Below are positions 44,200 to 52,864 of a DNA stretch of 64,000 nucleotides, piece after piece. This DNA comes from Stappia sediminis. Lineage in GTDB: Bacteria > Pseudomonadota > Alphaproteobacteria > Rhizobiales > Stappiaceae. The position numbers were made by a program, and so were the translations under genes. Under the pieces are notes generated by a model that was given only the letters and a program-made list of their open reading frames with translations, searched no databases and had not been told where the DNA came from. Each line of letters opens with the position of its first letter. Within the stretch, counting starts at the first letter, position 1. The stretch is from NCBI RefSeq assembly GCF_009826895.1, contig NZ_WUMV01000003.1, positions 372,001 to 436,000 on the forward strand. The letters run 5' to 3'.

Positions 44200-44835
44200 A
44201 TGATCGAACTTTATACATGGACCACGGGAAACGGGCGCAAGCCTTCGATCGCCCTTGAGGAGATGGGTCTTGCCTATGAGATCCAAGGCGTCAATCTGAC
44301 GAAGAACGACCAGTTCTCGCCTGAATTCACGTTGCTTTCCCCAAACAACAAGATCCCCGCGATCCGGGATCGCGATACGGGGCAGACGATTTTCGAGTCC
44401 GGCGCGATCTTGCTCTATCTTGCCGAGAAAAGCGGAAAGTTCGTTCCGAAGGATGATGCGGGCCGCTGGAATGTCATGCAGTGGCTTATGTGGCAGATGG
44501 GGGGTGTCGGGCCGATGTTCGGCCAGGCCATGCATTTTGTCCACTATAACCCTGGCGTGTCCGAATATGCGGCGAACCGCTATCTGACGGAGACAAAACG
44601 CCTTTATTCGGTGCTGGATCGGCGTCTCGGTGAAACGGCCTTTGCCGCGGGCGACGATTATTCGATCGCAGATATGGCGATTTGGCCCTGGGTTGCCCGC
44701 CACCCCATGCAGACGATCGACCTGAATGACTACCCGAACGTTCGCCGCTGGTACGCGGAGATCGCGGGGCGCCCCGCGGTTCAGCGAGGGTGGGCAATTC
44801 TCGGCGACACATCGCCAATACCGCTGCCGGGCTGA
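44200..44835 (+). CDS. Glutathione S-transferase, YghU/Ure2p-like
   Basis: 211 residues from MIELYTWTTGNGRKPSIALEE at ATG 44200. The N-terminal WTTGNGRK motif with Asn and SPNNKIPAIRD, FESGAILLYLAE place it in the Nu/YghU group, which has disulfide-bond reductase activity in some members. The C-terminal helical part has VGPMFGQAMHFVHYNPG. Divergent from HxlR. A GNAT gene follows after 71 bases. Confidence 0.92.
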   Translation: MIELYTWTTGNGRKPSIALEEMGLAYEIQGVNLTKNDQFSPEFTLLSPNNKIPAIRDRDTGQTIFESGAILLYLAEKSGKFVPKDDAGRWNVMQWLMWQMGGVGPMFGQAMHFVHYNPGVSEYAANRYLTETKRLYSVLDRRLGETAFAAGDDYSIADMAIWPWVARHPMQTIDLNDYPNVRRWYAEIAGRPAVQRGWAILGDTSPIPLPG

Positions 44836-44906
44836 AGATCGCCGGATTGTGTTTCGATTCTCGACTCCGCATGCCGCATGTTGTGGCGGCGATAACGAGG
44901 GTTGAT

Positions 44907-45425
44907 ATGGACGCACTATCGATACGCCCGTTTCAGCGCCCGGATGCGGAAGACGTTCGGGCGCTCTTCATTTCCGTCAACAGGGAGCTTGCCCCATCCG
45001 ACAAACGGGACGCATTCGAACGCTATATCGAATTGTCCTTGGCTGAGGAAATCGACCGTATCGAAGACTATTATGGAGAGCGAAAGGGCAGTTTCTGGGT
45101 CGTAAATTGCGGTGGGAAACTTGCGGGTTTTTACGGGCTGGAGCCTGCCGGAGCCGGCGAAATGGAACTTCGCCGCATGTATCTTGCGCCGCAGTATCGT
45201 GGTGGCGGGCTGGCGATGCGGATGATCTCGCATGCCGAGGATGTGGTTCGAACGAAGGGGTACGATCGCCTCGTGCTAAGCACTTCTGAATTGCAGCAGG
45301 CGGCGCTGAAATTCTATGAAAAAGCCGGATACAGCCTTGCAAGGGAAGAGGTTGCCGATGCCGCGAACAACAAGACGGTCGGCGGCGGTATCAGGCGCTA
45401 TCATTTCCTGAAGGATTTGCGTTAG
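44907..45425 (+). CDS. GNAT-family N-acetyltransferase
   Basis: 172 residues from ATG 44907 with CGAGGG upstream. Acetyl-CoA site in LRRMYLAPQYRGGGLAMRMI near residue 90 (motif A, Q/R-x-x-G-x-G/A) and FYEKAGY near 144 (motif B). Single-domain protein; acceptor unknown. The stop overlaps the convergent TetR gene by four bases. The longer frame starting at 44790 overlaps the GST and lacks conserved sequence. Confidence 0.88.
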   Translation: MDALSIRPFQRPDAEDVRALFISVNRELAPSDKRDAFERYIELSLAEEIDRIEDYYGERKGSFWVVNCGGKLAGFYGLEPAGAGEMELRRMYLAPQYRGGGLAMRMISHAEDVVRTKGYDRLVLSTSELQQAALKFYEKAGYSLAREEVADAANNKTVGGGIRRYHFLKDLR

Positions 45426-46039
45426 CGGTTGTCGCCGGCCCGTTCATCCAATCCATTGCCGCCCCCGACGGCCGCTTCCAGCATCCGGCTGACCTGCAAG
45501 CGGCAACTCTCCGCCATCTGCTCGTTGAGGCCCGTAGCGTCGAGCACCTGCAGGCCGAGATAATTCACCACGAGCGATTTCGCGGTTTCATCGAGAACAT
45601 CCGGATCGATATTCGGCCTGTCCCCTTCCAGCGCCAGGCGGAAACCCTGTTCAAGGCGCTGCACCATCGCGTTAACGCGCTCCTCGATTTCAGGATCGTG
45701 CGGCGCCCTGTCCACGGCGGCATTGCAAAGGAAACAGCCGCTTCTGTCGGGCCGCTCGGCCAGCGCCTTGAACAAGGCCTCTATGCGTTCCCGTCCGCTG
45801 TCCGTGCCTGCCTTTTGCAGCATGGCGACGGTTTCCAACACCCTGGTGCGATTGTAGCGTTCCAGGGCGGCCAAATAGACGGCACGTTTGTCGTGAAATG
45901 CCTTGTAGAACGAACCGCGTGAAATCCGCATTGCACCAAGAAGGTCCGGAAGTGTCGTCGCTTCGTATCCCTTCGACCAGAACACCCGCATCGCCATTTC
46001 AAGTGCGGCATCAATCTCGAATTGGCGCGGTCGACCCAT
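45422..46039 (-). CDS. TetR/AcrR-family repressor (TetR_C_16/YxaF-like)
   Basis: 205 residues from MGRPRQFEIDAALEMAMRVF. Helix-turn-helix: TTLPDLLGAMRISRGSFYKAFHD at about 30-53. The ligand domain has the CFLCNAAVDRAPHDPEI motif common in repressors of this branch that sense electrophiles or quinones through Cys residues. Divergent from the YHS-domain gene; the paired dyads at 46212-46290 are probable binding sites. Inducer unknown. Confidence 0.92.
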   Translation of the reverse strand: MGRPRQFEIDAALEMAMRVFWSKGYEATTLPDLLGAMRISRGSFYKAFHDKRAVYLAALERYNRTRVLETVAMLQKAGTDSGRERIEALFKALAERPDRSGCFLCNAAVDRAPHDPEIEERVNAMVQRLEQGFRLALEGDRPNIDPDVLDETAKSLVVNYLGLQVLDATGLNEQMAESCRLQVSRMLEAAVGGGNGLDERAGDNR

Positions 46040-46211
46040 GTGAATTCCCGATATTTGCAGGCGACTCCGGTGCGAAGGGTAAAGGACGTGTGTTTCGCTT
46101 CCCGTCCCGCCATCCAATGAAATTACAAGAATCCGGTAGGCGCGATGGGCGGCCGGGGGGCGAGCCAGCATACGAATTGGTACTACAAATCGAAATCACG
46201 CGCATGTGTTT

Positions 46212-46290
46212 TGTACCGAACGGTTCCTAAAGCTAGCTTGTGCCACGGATATGGCTGGATTGCACGGCCAATTCGGAACCGTTTGGTACA
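46212..46290. promoter_or_regulatory. Paired operator dyads between TetR and the YHS-domain gene
   Basis: TGTACCGAACGGTTCC (46212-46227) and GGAACCGTTTGGTACA (46275-46290) are inverted copies, 15 of 16 matching, 47 bases apart. Each contains an internal ACCG-N2-CGGT-like dyad. They lie in the 309-base gap between the divergent TetR start (46039) and YHS start (46349); the remainder shows no gene. Confidence 0.65.
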
Positions 46291-46348
46291 CAATTACGGC
46301 ATCGCGTTCGCTTTCGGGCGGGTTGGTGCCGTCGGAAAGGAACTCCAG

Positions 46349-46828
46349 ATGAAGAACTTCATCCGCACCGGCCTGATCACGGCCGCTGCCGTCGCCGCTT
46401 TCACCGTCAACGCCTGGGCCGCCGGCTTCGACGTCAACGCAACTTCCACCGGCCTCGCCCTGCGCGGTGTCGATCCGGTTTCCTACTTCAAGGCCGGTGA
46501 GCCGCAGGACGGCCGCACGGACATCACCTCCGTCTACAACGGCGCTGTCTACCGTTTCGCCAGCAAGGACAACAAGGCAACGTTCGACGCCGACCCGGCC
46601 AAGTACGCTCCGCAGTACGGCGGCTACTGCGCCTATGGTCTGTCGCTCGGCCTGAAGTTCGACGGTGACCCGCGTCTCTGGAAGATCGTCGACGGCAAGC
46701 TCTACCTGAACCTCAACGAGCAGGTCGTCAAGCTGTGGAACGAAGACATTCCGGGCAAGATCACCGACGCTAACAACCACTGGGTCAACGTCGAAGACGC
46801 CGACCCGGCCGAACTGCTGAAGAAGTAA
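46349..46828 (+). CDS. Exported YHS-domain protein
   Basis: 159 residues. Signal peptide about 1-25 (ends VNAWAA). The mature protein is a YHS-type domain: TGLALRGVDPVSYFKAGEPQ, YRFASKDNKATFDADPAKYAPQYGGYCAYG, with the single Cys in GGYCAYG. YHS domains often bind copper or other metals. GGAAAGGA ribosome site. Codon use looks markedly GC-rich and regular, as in a highly expressed gene. Divergent from a TetR repressor; a strong terminator follows. Confidence 0.87.
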   Translation: MKNFIRTGLITAAAVAAFTVNAWAAGFDVNATSTGLALRGVDPVSYFKAGEPQDGRTDITSVYNGAVYRFASKDNKATFDADPAKYAPQYGGYCAYGLSLGLKFDGDPRLWKIVDGKLYLNLNEQVVKLWNEDIPGKITDANNHWVNVEDADPAELLKK

Positions 46829-46866
46829 TAATCGCGCTACAGGATCTTTGATCCTGCGATTTCACG

Positions 46867-46899
46867 ACCGTCCGCCGGGCAACTGGCGGGCGGTTTTTT
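46867..46899 (+). terminator. Rho-independent terminator after the YHS-domain gene
   Basis: ACCGTCCGCC (46867-46876) pairs with GGCGGGCGGT (46885-46894), one G-T pair, followed by six T. Confidence 0.9.
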
Positions 46900-46963
46900 C
46901 ATCGTAATTCCAGCTGGCCGGGACTGTGCTCTCATGAGCGCGGGCATCTTGCGTGCCAATAGG

Positions 46964-46985
46964 AAAAAACCGCCGAAAGGCGGTT
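46964..46985 (-). terminator. Rho-independent terminator after tRNA-Gly
   Basis: On the minus strand AACCGCC-TTTC-GGCGGTT is followed by T residues, 37 bases beyond the tRNA 3' end. Confidence 0.85.
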
Positions 46986-47021
46986 ATTTTCAACGGAAAC
47001 ATCTGTATATTTTCGGGAAAT

Positions 47022-47096
47022 TGGAGCGGGCGATGGGATTCGAACCCACGACCCCAACCTTGGCAAGGTTGTGCTCTACCCCTGAGCTACACCCGC
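47022..47096 (-). tRNA. tRNA-Gly (anticodon GCC)
   Basis: 75 nt with encoded CCA. Acceptor GCGGGTG pairs with CGCCCGC (one G-T). D arm GCTC...GAGC, anticodon stem-loop ACCTTGCCAAGGT with GCC, and T arm GTGGGTTCGAATCCCAT. Reads GGC and GGU codons. It has its own terminator downstream. Confidence 0.98.
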
Positions 47097-47357
47097 ACGC
47101 TCCCTTCGGCGAAGCGGTGTTTCCGTGCCGAAGTGGGCTGTATATGAACCAAGCCGCGTTCGAATGCAACCACCATTTTTCGCGAATTAGCGATCCGCTC
47201 GCGACTGTGGACGAACGGTGGACATTTTCGGGATGTCATGAATGCAGCGGCCGGTGCCGGGCTTGATGACCGCGGGCGGTAGCGGCTAAAACTCCCCGGT
47301 TTGCATGGCGGCGCGCATTCGAAGGTCGCCGCTCACTTGAAGGGCGAGGTTTGCGAT

Positions 47358-47867
47358 ATGCCGTCCACCAGGGAAGATCTCCTGGCCTTTCTGGCCGACT
47401 TGGGAATCAAGACGAACACAGTCGATCATGAGCCGGTTTTCACGGTTTCGGAATCCGCCGGTCTGCACGACGCGATTCCGGGCGGTCATACGAAGAACCT
47501 GTTCCTCAAGGACAAGAAGGGGCGCCTTTTCCTCGTCGTCCTGCTGCACGACGCGGAGGTGGATCTCAAGACGATCCACCAGAAGATTGGGGCGCAAGGG
47601 CGCGTATCCTTCGGAAAGGCGGATCTGTTGATGGAAGCGCTCGGCGTGGAACCTGGTTCCGTGACGCCTTTCGCACTTATAAACGACCGTGATGCGCACC
47701 GCGTAACGCCCCTCTTCGATGAGGCAATGATGCGCGAACCCCTCCTCAACTATCATCCGCTGCGCAACGATGCGACGACGGCGATCTCGAACGAGGACTT
47801 GCTGAAATTCGCCCGTGCCTGCGGCCACGATCCTCTCGTGATCGCCGTTAGTCATTCGCAGTCGTGA
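47358..47867 (+). CDS. ProX-like aminoacyl-tRNA deacylase (YbaK/prolyl-tRNA editing domain)
   Basis: 169 residues. Conserved editing-domain pieces: TVDHEPVFTVSES, IPGGHTKNLFLKDKKGRLFL (catalytic Lys in GGHTKNLF), FGKADLLMEALGVEPGSVTPFALIND. It is the free-standing ProXp-ala type that clears Ala-tRNA(Pro). Start at 47358 with GAGG upstream; an earlier in-frame start at 47301 is less likely. It is followed by the CnoX gene after 115 bases. Confidence 0.92.
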   Translation: MPSTREDLLAFLADLGIKTNTVDHEPVFTVSESAGLHDAIPGGHTKNLFLKDKKGRLFLVVLLHDAEVDLKTIHQKIGAQGRVSFGKADLLMEALGVEPGSVTPFALINDRDAHRVTPLFDEAMMREPLLNYHPLRNDATTAISNEDLLKFARACGHDPLVIAVSHSQS

Positions 47868-47982
47868 TGGAAAAGGCTCCGGTTTGTATTTCTCCCTGTT
47901 TCGCCCCATGTTAGGCCTTGAACAAATCGCCGCATGAAACGACATGCGCGCCCATTCTCGAATTCACGGGACAAAACAGAAG

Positions 47983-48951
47983 ATGAGCGGTCAGGGCTTT
48001 TCAGTGAGCGGCACCCTTGGCGGGACCCTTGGCAACGGCGGCATGAACGGAGGCGGCTCCGGTTCGAACGGCGGAGGCGGCGGCGATCTGGTCCGCGATG
48101 TCACGACGCAGACATTCATGCAGGATGTCATCGAGGCATCGCATACCCGCCCGGTTCTCGTCGACTTCTGGGCGCCTTGGTGCGGACCGTGCCGGCAATT
48201 GACGCCGACGCTGGAAAAGGCGGTGAGCGACGCGAAGGGCGCGGTCGTTCTTGCCAAGATGAATATCGACGAGCATCCGGAGGTCGCGGGCCAGATGGGC
48301 ATCCAGTCGATTCCCGCCGTCGTCGCGTTCAAGGATGGCCGTCCGGTCGATGCCTTCATGGGTGCCCAGCCGGAAAGCCAGGTGAAGAGCTTCATCGAAA
48401 AACTGGCGGGGCCGGTCGGACCATCCGATGCCGAGAAATTTCTGGAAGAAGCCGAGGCGGCACGCGCGGCTCGCGACTGGAGCCAGGCCGCGCAGCTTTA
48501 CGGGGCGGTTCTTTCCATGGAAAACGAAAACCCGGCCGCACTGGCTGGGCTTGCCCAGTGCTACCTTGGCCTGGGTGATTTCGCGCGCGCCAAACAAACT
48601 CTCGAAATGGTTCCCGAAGCGGCTATCGATGATCCGAGCGTCGCAGCCGCTCGTGCGGCGATCCAATTGGCGGAACAAGCGGAATCCTTGGGAGATCTGG
48701 CCGAATTGCAGACGCGCGTGGAAGAGGAACCGTCCGATCATCAGGCGCGTTTCGACCTTGCCGTCGCCTTGAGCGCCCGCGGCGACAAGACCGGAGCAGT
48801 CGATCATCTGCTTGAGATCGTTCGCCGCGACAGGGAATGGAACGATGACGAGGCGCGTAAACAGCTCGTCCAGTTCTTCGATGCCTGGGGCGCAAAGGAC
48901 CCGGCGACGAATTACGGACGGCGCAAATTGTCGTCCATCCTGTTTTCGTAA
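47983..48951 (+). CDS. CnoX/YbbN-type thioredoxin with tetratricopeptide-like C-terminus
   Basis: 322 residues. An N-terminal ~35 residues are almost all Gly, Ser and Asn. Residues about 35-145 are a thioredoxin domain with active site FWAPWCGPCRQLTP; unlike E. coli CnoX, the CGPC motif is intact. The C-terminal part has helical repeats (ARDWSQAAQLYGAVLSMENE, LGLGDFARAKQTLE). CnoX proteins hold unfolded proteins for chaperonins and form mixed disulfides under bleach stress. Start at 47983 preferred over 47944 because of ACAGAAG just before it. Confidence 0.92.
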   Translation: MSGQGFSVSGTLGGTLGNGGMNGGGSGSNGGGGGDLVRDVTTQTFMQDVIEASHTRPVLVDFWAPWCGPCRQLTPTLEKAVSDAKGAVVLAKMNIDEHPEVAGQMGIQSIPAVVAFKDGRPVDAFMGAQPESQVKSFIEKLAGPVGPSDAEKFLEEAEAARAARDWSQAAQLYGAVLSMENENPAALAGLAQCYLGLGDFARAKQTLEMVPEAAIDDPSVAAARAAIQLAEQAESLGDLAELQTRVEEEPSDHQARFDLAVALSARGDKTGAVDHLLEIVRRDREWNDDEARKQLVQFFDAWGAKDPATNYGRRKLSSILFS

Positions 48952-49023
48952 ACGTATCAGGTGCTGAAGGCTTCGCTGGGCCCGAGACCGGGCCGGCGCC
49001 AACCGCACCTTGAGGAGAGTTCG

Positions 49024-49701
49024 ATGCTTGCGGGCAATGCCAGCTTCGAAAAGCCGGCGGATCTTCCGCAGACGATTCCGTTGTTTCCGCTGATGGGAGC
49101 GCTGCTGCTCCCTCAGGGACAGATGCCGCTCAACATATTCGAGCCTCGCTACTTGGCGATGGTCGATGCGGCGCTTAAGGGCGATCGCATCATCGGAATG
49201 ATCCAGCCGGACTACGACTTGGAGGGCGTGGAGAGTGTCGAGATACCGCCGTTGCGCAAGGTCGGGTGCGCGGGGAGGATCGTCGCTTTTCAGGAAACCG
49301 GCGATGGGCGCTATCTGATTACGCTCACGGGAATCGCGCGATTCGAGGTGGTGGAGGAGCTGAAATCGGTGACCCCGTTTCGGCTGGCATCGATATCGGC
49401 TGAGCGCTACGCCGACGATTTTCACTCTGGGCATGGCGAAAACCAGGTGGATCGGAGTGCGTTGATCAAGACGCTCGACGACTATCTTACCGCCAACGAC
49501 CTGGAGGCGGATTGGGAAAGCATTCGAAGCGCGGGCACGGAAGTGCTTGTCAATGCCCTCTCGATGATGAGCCCTTACGGTCCGGCGGAAAAGCAAATGC
49601 TTCTTGAGGCTGAAGACCTCAAGGCACGAGCGGATGCACTCGTCGCTTTGACGGAAGTACACCTTGCACGCGGCGGCGACGATGGCGGGCGCCTGCAGTA
49701 G
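49024..49701 (+). CDS. Lon-like substrate-binding domain protein
   Basis: 225 residues consisting of a LON N-terminal (substrate-binding) domain only: [65 protein letters not shown]. No ATPase or protease part. Such proteins are widespread in Rhizobiales next to the CnoX-like thioredoxin, suggesting a protein quality-control pair (inference from context). Ribosome site GAGGAG before 49024. Confidence 0.92.
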   Translation: MLAGNASFEKPADLPQTIPLFPLMGALLLPQGQMPLNIFEPRYLAMVDAALKGDRIIGMIQPDYDLEGVESVEIPPLRKVGCAGRIVAFQETGDGRYLITLTGIARFEVVEELKSVTPFRLASISAERYADDFHSGHGENQVDRSALIKTLDDYLTANDLEADWESIRSAGTEVLVNALSMMSPYGPAEKQMLLEAEDLKARADALVALTEVHLARGGDDGGRLQ

Positions 49702-49726
49702 AAAACACTATCGGGAGTGGGTTTTC

Positions 49727-49942
49727 ATGCCAGATAAAGGGTCCGGGCCGGAGGGCGCAGCGCCCAGGCCGATCGACAGGAAGCTTCTGGAGCTCCTCGT
49801 ATGCCCGCTCACGAAGACGACGCTCGAGTATGACGAGGGGAAGCAGGAACTCGTCTCTCGCGCGGCCAAGCTCGCCTATCCGATCCGCGACGGCATTCCC
49901 ATCATGCTGCCGGACGAAGCCCGCAAGCTTGAAGACGAGTGA
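49727..49942 (+). CDS. Trm112-family protein
   Basis: 71 residues: [17 protein letters not shown] at about 21-37 and [20 protein letters not shown] at the end. Bacterial Trm112 proteins are small domains thought to activate methyltransferases; one Cys of the zinc-type pair remains (LVCPLT). Start at 49727, GGGAGTGG upstream. Follows the Lon-domain gene by 25 bases, likely co-transcribed; convergent with folD. Confidence 0.93.
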   Translation: MPDKGSGPEGAAPRPIDRKLLELLVCPLTKTTLEYDEGKQELVSRAAKLAYPIRDGIPIMLPDEARKLEDE

Positions 49943-49960
49943 GCTGGAAGGGCGCCGGCT

Positions 49961-50857
49961 TCAGAGCGCCGGCTCCTCGATTTCCCGGATCCTGCATGCG
50001 GCCCTTACAGTATTTGCCAGCAGGCAGGCGATCGTCATGGGGCCAACACCGCCGGGTACGGGCGTGATCGCTCCGGCAACCTCGGCCGCTTCCATGTAGG
50101 CGACATCTCCGACGAGCTTTGTCTTGCCTTCGCCCTTTTCGGGTGCCGCCACCCGGTTGATGCCGACGTCGATCACGGCAGCGCCCGGTTTGACCCAGTC
50201 GCCCCTCACCATTTCGGGCCGGCCGACGGCAGCAACGAGAATATCGGCTTGCCGGCAAAGGGCTGGAATATCCCTCGTGCGCGAATGCGCCATCGTCACG
50301 GTGCAGTTCTCGTTTTGCAGGAGGAGCGCCACCGGCTTGCCGACAAGGATCGAACGGCCAAGCACCACGGCGTTCATTCCGGAAAGGTCGTCTCCAAGGG
50401 CATCCTTGGTCAGGATCACGCAGCCCTGCGGCGTGCAGGGCACGAGACCGGACTTGCCAAGGACAATGCGTCCGGCGTTTTCGGGGTGCAGTCCATCTAC
50501 ATCCTTGGCCGGGTCTATGGCGAGCACGACAGCGTCGGAATCGATGTGGGCCGGCAAAGGCATCTGAACGAGGATCCCGTCGATGGACGGGTCTTCGTTG
50601 AGCGAACGAACGAGCGCGAGCAATTCGGCTTCAGGCGTATCGGCCGGCAGGCGATGTTCGATCGAGCGCATTCCGCATTCTTCCGTCTGGCGCACCTTGC
50701 TTGAGACATAGACCTGGCTTGCCGGGTCTTCTCCGACCAGAACGACTGCCAGTCCGGGTTCGAACCCGTGCGTGGCTTTGAGGGCCGCTACCGCGGATTT
50801 GACGGTTTCCCGGATCTTGGCTGCACGAGCTTTTCCATCGATGATTTTGGCGGTCAT
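49961..50857 (-). CDS. folD: Bifunctional methylenetetrahydrofolate dehydrogenase/cyclohydrolase
   Basis: 298 residues. N-terminal catalytic domain with [20 protein letters not shown] (catalytic Tyr and Lys) and [14 protein letters not shown]-terminal NADP domain with [17 protein letters not shown] and [19 protein letters not shown]. Interconverts one-carbon folates. Start at 50857 has AGGAGCG upstream. Downstream end of a minus-strand set: YggT, DUF167, folD. Confidence 0.96.
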   Translation of the reverse strand: MTAKIIDGKARAAKIRETVKSAVAALKATHGFEPGLAVVLVGEDPASQVYVSSKVRQTEECGMRSIEHRLPADTPEAELLALVRSLNEDPSIDGILVQMPLPAHIDSDAVVLAIDPAKDVDGLHPENAGRIVLGKSGLVPCTPQGCVILTKDALGDDLSGMNAVVLGRSILVGKPVALLLQNENCTVTMAHSRTRDIPALCRQADILVAAVGRPEMVRGDWVKPGAAVIDVGINRVAAPEKGEGKTKLVGDVAYMEAAEVAGAITPVPGGVGPMTIACLLANTVRAACRIREIEEPAL

Positions 50858-50932
50858 GCGTCGCTCCTGAAAGGTCATGTGCTTACGGCCTGAAGGCTTT
50901 GGAAGCCCGGGCCGAACGATGTGGCACCCTAC

Positions 50933-51262
50933 TCAGCACGATCCTGCCAAGGCTGTCAGCGATGCGGCAATTTGTTGTGCATCTCCGTCAATGCGCAAGG
51001 TTTTGAACCGCGATGTCGATCCGCTTTCCAGGGCGACCGAAGACTTGGCAACGCCAAGAGCCTTGGCGACTACCGTGCAAACGGCTTTGTTGGCGGCGCC
51101 TTTGTCGGGAATCGCGCGCACACGCACGAGCACGACTTTTCGTCCATCGTCGAGCGTCTTGATCCCGTCGATCCCGTCCTTCGCAGCTTTCGGCGTGACG
51201 CGCAGGAACAGGCGTAATCCGTCGCCTGTTTCCTGCCACGGGCACGCGGATGAGATCGTCAC
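50933..51262 (-). CDS. DUF167/YggU-family protein
   Basis: 109 residues of a single DUF167 domain: LRLFLRVTPKAAKDGIDGIK, VLVRVRAIPDKGAANKAVCTVVAKALGV, VALESGSTSRFKTLRIDGDA. The motif PDKGAAN and the SG-x-TSR-x-K stretch are diagnostic. Function unknown though conserved across bacteria. It starts six bases after the YggT gene; folD follows after 75 bases. Confidence 0.93.
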   Translation of the reverse strand: MTISSACPWQETGDGLRLFLRVTPKAAKDGIDGIKTLDDGRKVVLVRVRAIPDKGAANKAVCTVVAKALGVAKSSVALESGSTSRFKTLRIDGDAQQIAASLTALAGSC

Positions 51263-51268
51263 GACCAG

Positions 51269-51559
51269 CTAGAAGACGTGCGGATAGACGTAGCGAATGA
51301 TGACGTTCTGCGCGAGAAAGACGCCAAGCAACAGGACAATGGGCGACAGATCCAGCCCGCCGATCGCGGGGAGGACATTTCGTATCGGCCGCAACAGGGG
51401 CTCGGTCAGGGAATAGAGCGCCTGGCCGATCATCGAGACGACCTGATTTCGCGGGTTCACGACATTGAAGGCGTAGAGCCAGGAGAAGATTGCACTGGCG
51501 ATGATGACCCAGACGTAGAGATCAAGCACCAGGAGAAGGACGTCGAGGATTGCACGCAT
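51269..51559 (-). CDS. YggT-family membrane protein
   Basis: 96 residues with two hydrophobic hairpin regions (ILDVLLLVLDLYVWVIIASA and GGLDLSPIVLLLGVFLAQNVI) joined by TEPLLRPIRNVLP, the YggT signature. It is linked to cell division and polarity in some bacteria and to osmotic stress in E. coli. Start MRAIL at 51559 gives a normal length; nine earlier codons are open. First of a set with DUF167. Confidence 0.92.
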   Translation of the reverse strand: MRAILDVLLLVLDLYVWVIIASAIFSWLYAFNVVNPRNQVVSMIGQALYSLTEPLLRPIRNVLPAIGGLDLSPIVLLLGVFLAQNVIIRYVYPHVF

Positions 51560-51737
51560 AGACCGGGGAACTCCCGCAGGAAACAAGGCGAATTCGGTTG
51601 ACCATTCATGTAGCGGTCGCGGGCCGCGCCTGCAAGCAGCGAGGGAAAATTCCTGCGTTCGCTGGTGCTGCCTCGTCAGGGAAATGTTTCCTTGACAGGA
51701 ATGGCGGCACTCTCCTAAATGCCGCCACGCTTTGAGC

Positions 51738-51813
51738 GGGGCCGTAGCTCAGATGGGAGAGCGCTGCAATCGCACTGCAGAGGTCAGGGGTTCGATTCCC
51801 CTCGGCTCCACCA
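51738..51813 (+). tRNA. tRNA-Ala (anticodon CGC)
   Basis: 76 nt with encoded CCA: acceptor GGGGCCG with CGGCTCC, anticodon stem CTGCA/TGCAG around ATCGCAC giving anticodon CGC at 51771-51773, T arm AGGGGTTCGATTCCCCT. It reads GCG codons. A minus-strand open frame across it is spurious. Confidence 0.97.
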
Positions 51814-52137
51814 ATTTTTCTGATTTCCATCACGTCATTGGTGTTGCTTAGATCGGCGTTCTCCGAGATCGCTGCAGGAATTCCCTTTCTCCGAATCTTC
51901 GGAATGTGGCTGGGCGCAATCCCGTTTGCTTCGATGCTCTTGGGAGTGGCCCGGGATATTTTCGCGTTGAAGTCAGGCTCGGCCGTGGTCTGCCGAATCA
52001 GCCAAACGTGAATGGCGATACGCATTTGTGACTGTTAGCTGACAAAAGAAAATTGCATTTCTTGGGCGCGATTCACCGTCCGTCCGAACGCGAAGATTTC
52101 ATATCCGTGGGCTATAAGCTCAAGAGAATGCGTGTAT
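51814..52137. other. 324-base gene-free region downstream of tRNA-Ala
   Basis: No supported gene. The minus strand is open from about 52025 into the tRNA, giving a basic peptide of about 70 residues before the tRNA, with no recognised domain. The position at a tRNA 3' end is where integrative elements attach, but no integrase or 3'-end duplication of the tRNA was found nearby. Confidence 0.4.
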
Positions 52138-52818
52138 ATGCACATTATAAAACCAGGCCTCTGCATTGTGGCGATGCTGGCAATCAATGCCCTGCTCTAC
52201 AGTGTCTCGACTGACGCCGATTGGGACCCGTCCGAGACGGGACCTTTCGAAACCGCGCAGGCGCTCGTGTTGCTTTTGACTGCCGGTTTATGGACCACGG
52301 CGTGGCGGCTTGCGAACAAAGGCACTTTCGGCCGGTTGCTTGGCATAGTGCTGGCTGGATTCGCTGTTTGGTTCGGCGGTCGCGAAATTGCCTGGGGCGG
52401 TATTTACGGCGTGCCTTTCGCCATAACGCGTGGCCTCGAAATCGTTATCGTCGCGGTCATTCTCGTCATGCTGTTCTGTCAGGCGCGCATCTGGTTCGCT
52501 CGCATTCCGGACCGGACACGGACGCTTTTGGTTTTCGCCCGTACATGGCGGTTTTTCTTTCTGGCGCTGGGGGCTGCCTCGGTATTGGTGGGCGACTTTC
52601 TCGACAAGAAGATACTTGCCTTGCAATACAGCCAGCACCTTGAAGAAATTTTCGAACTGTCGGGATGGCTGTGTTTTCTGGTGGCGGCCGCATGCCACGT
52701 GTCGATAACGGCCGGCCTTGGTGCCTTGCATGTCCGTGATCGCCGCGCGAACGGTGCGATGAAGGCCGCGGGCTTCTCTCCTTCCAGAGAGGCAAGTCCT
52801 TCAGAGGCCGGCCGCTAA
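52138..52818 (+). CDS. Uncharacterised multi-pass membrane protein
   Basis: 226 residues with about six hydrophobic helices: GLCIVAMLAINALLYSV, TAQALVLLLTAGLWTTAW, RLLGIVLAGFAVWFGGREIA, LEIVIVAVILVMLFCQARIW, FFFLALGAASVLVGDFLDKK and SGWLCFLVAAACHVSITAGL. The loop GDFLDKKILALQYSQHLEEIFELSGW (D/H/E-rich) is the best candidate for a functional site. No family is recognised. Start chosen at ATG 52138; a GTG two codons earlier is possible. Stands alone, convergent with the MarR gene. Confidence 0.75.
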   Translation: MHIIKPGLCIVAMLAINALLYSVSTDADWDPSETGPFETAQALVLLLTAGLWTTAWRLANKGTFGRLLGIVLAGFAVWFGGREIAWGGIYGVPFAITRGLEIVIVAVILVMLFCQARIWFARIPDRTRTLLVFARTWRFFFLALGAASVLVGDFLDKKILALQYSQHLEEIFELSGWLCFLVAAACHVSITAGLGALHVRDRRANGAMKAAGFSPSREASPSEAGR

Positions 52819-52864
52819 TCGCCGAACGCGCTTTCTGAAGTCCTTATTCGCTGTTTGGCGATGT

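Noticed and set aside
51606-52025. Minus-strand frame reading through tRNA-Ala
   Set aside because: It includes the typical translated-tRNA peptide (GNRTPDLCSAIAALSHL); such frames are artefacts.
51738-52137. Possible integration scar after tRNA-Ala
   Set aside because: No repeated tRNA 3' end and no integrase were found downstream.
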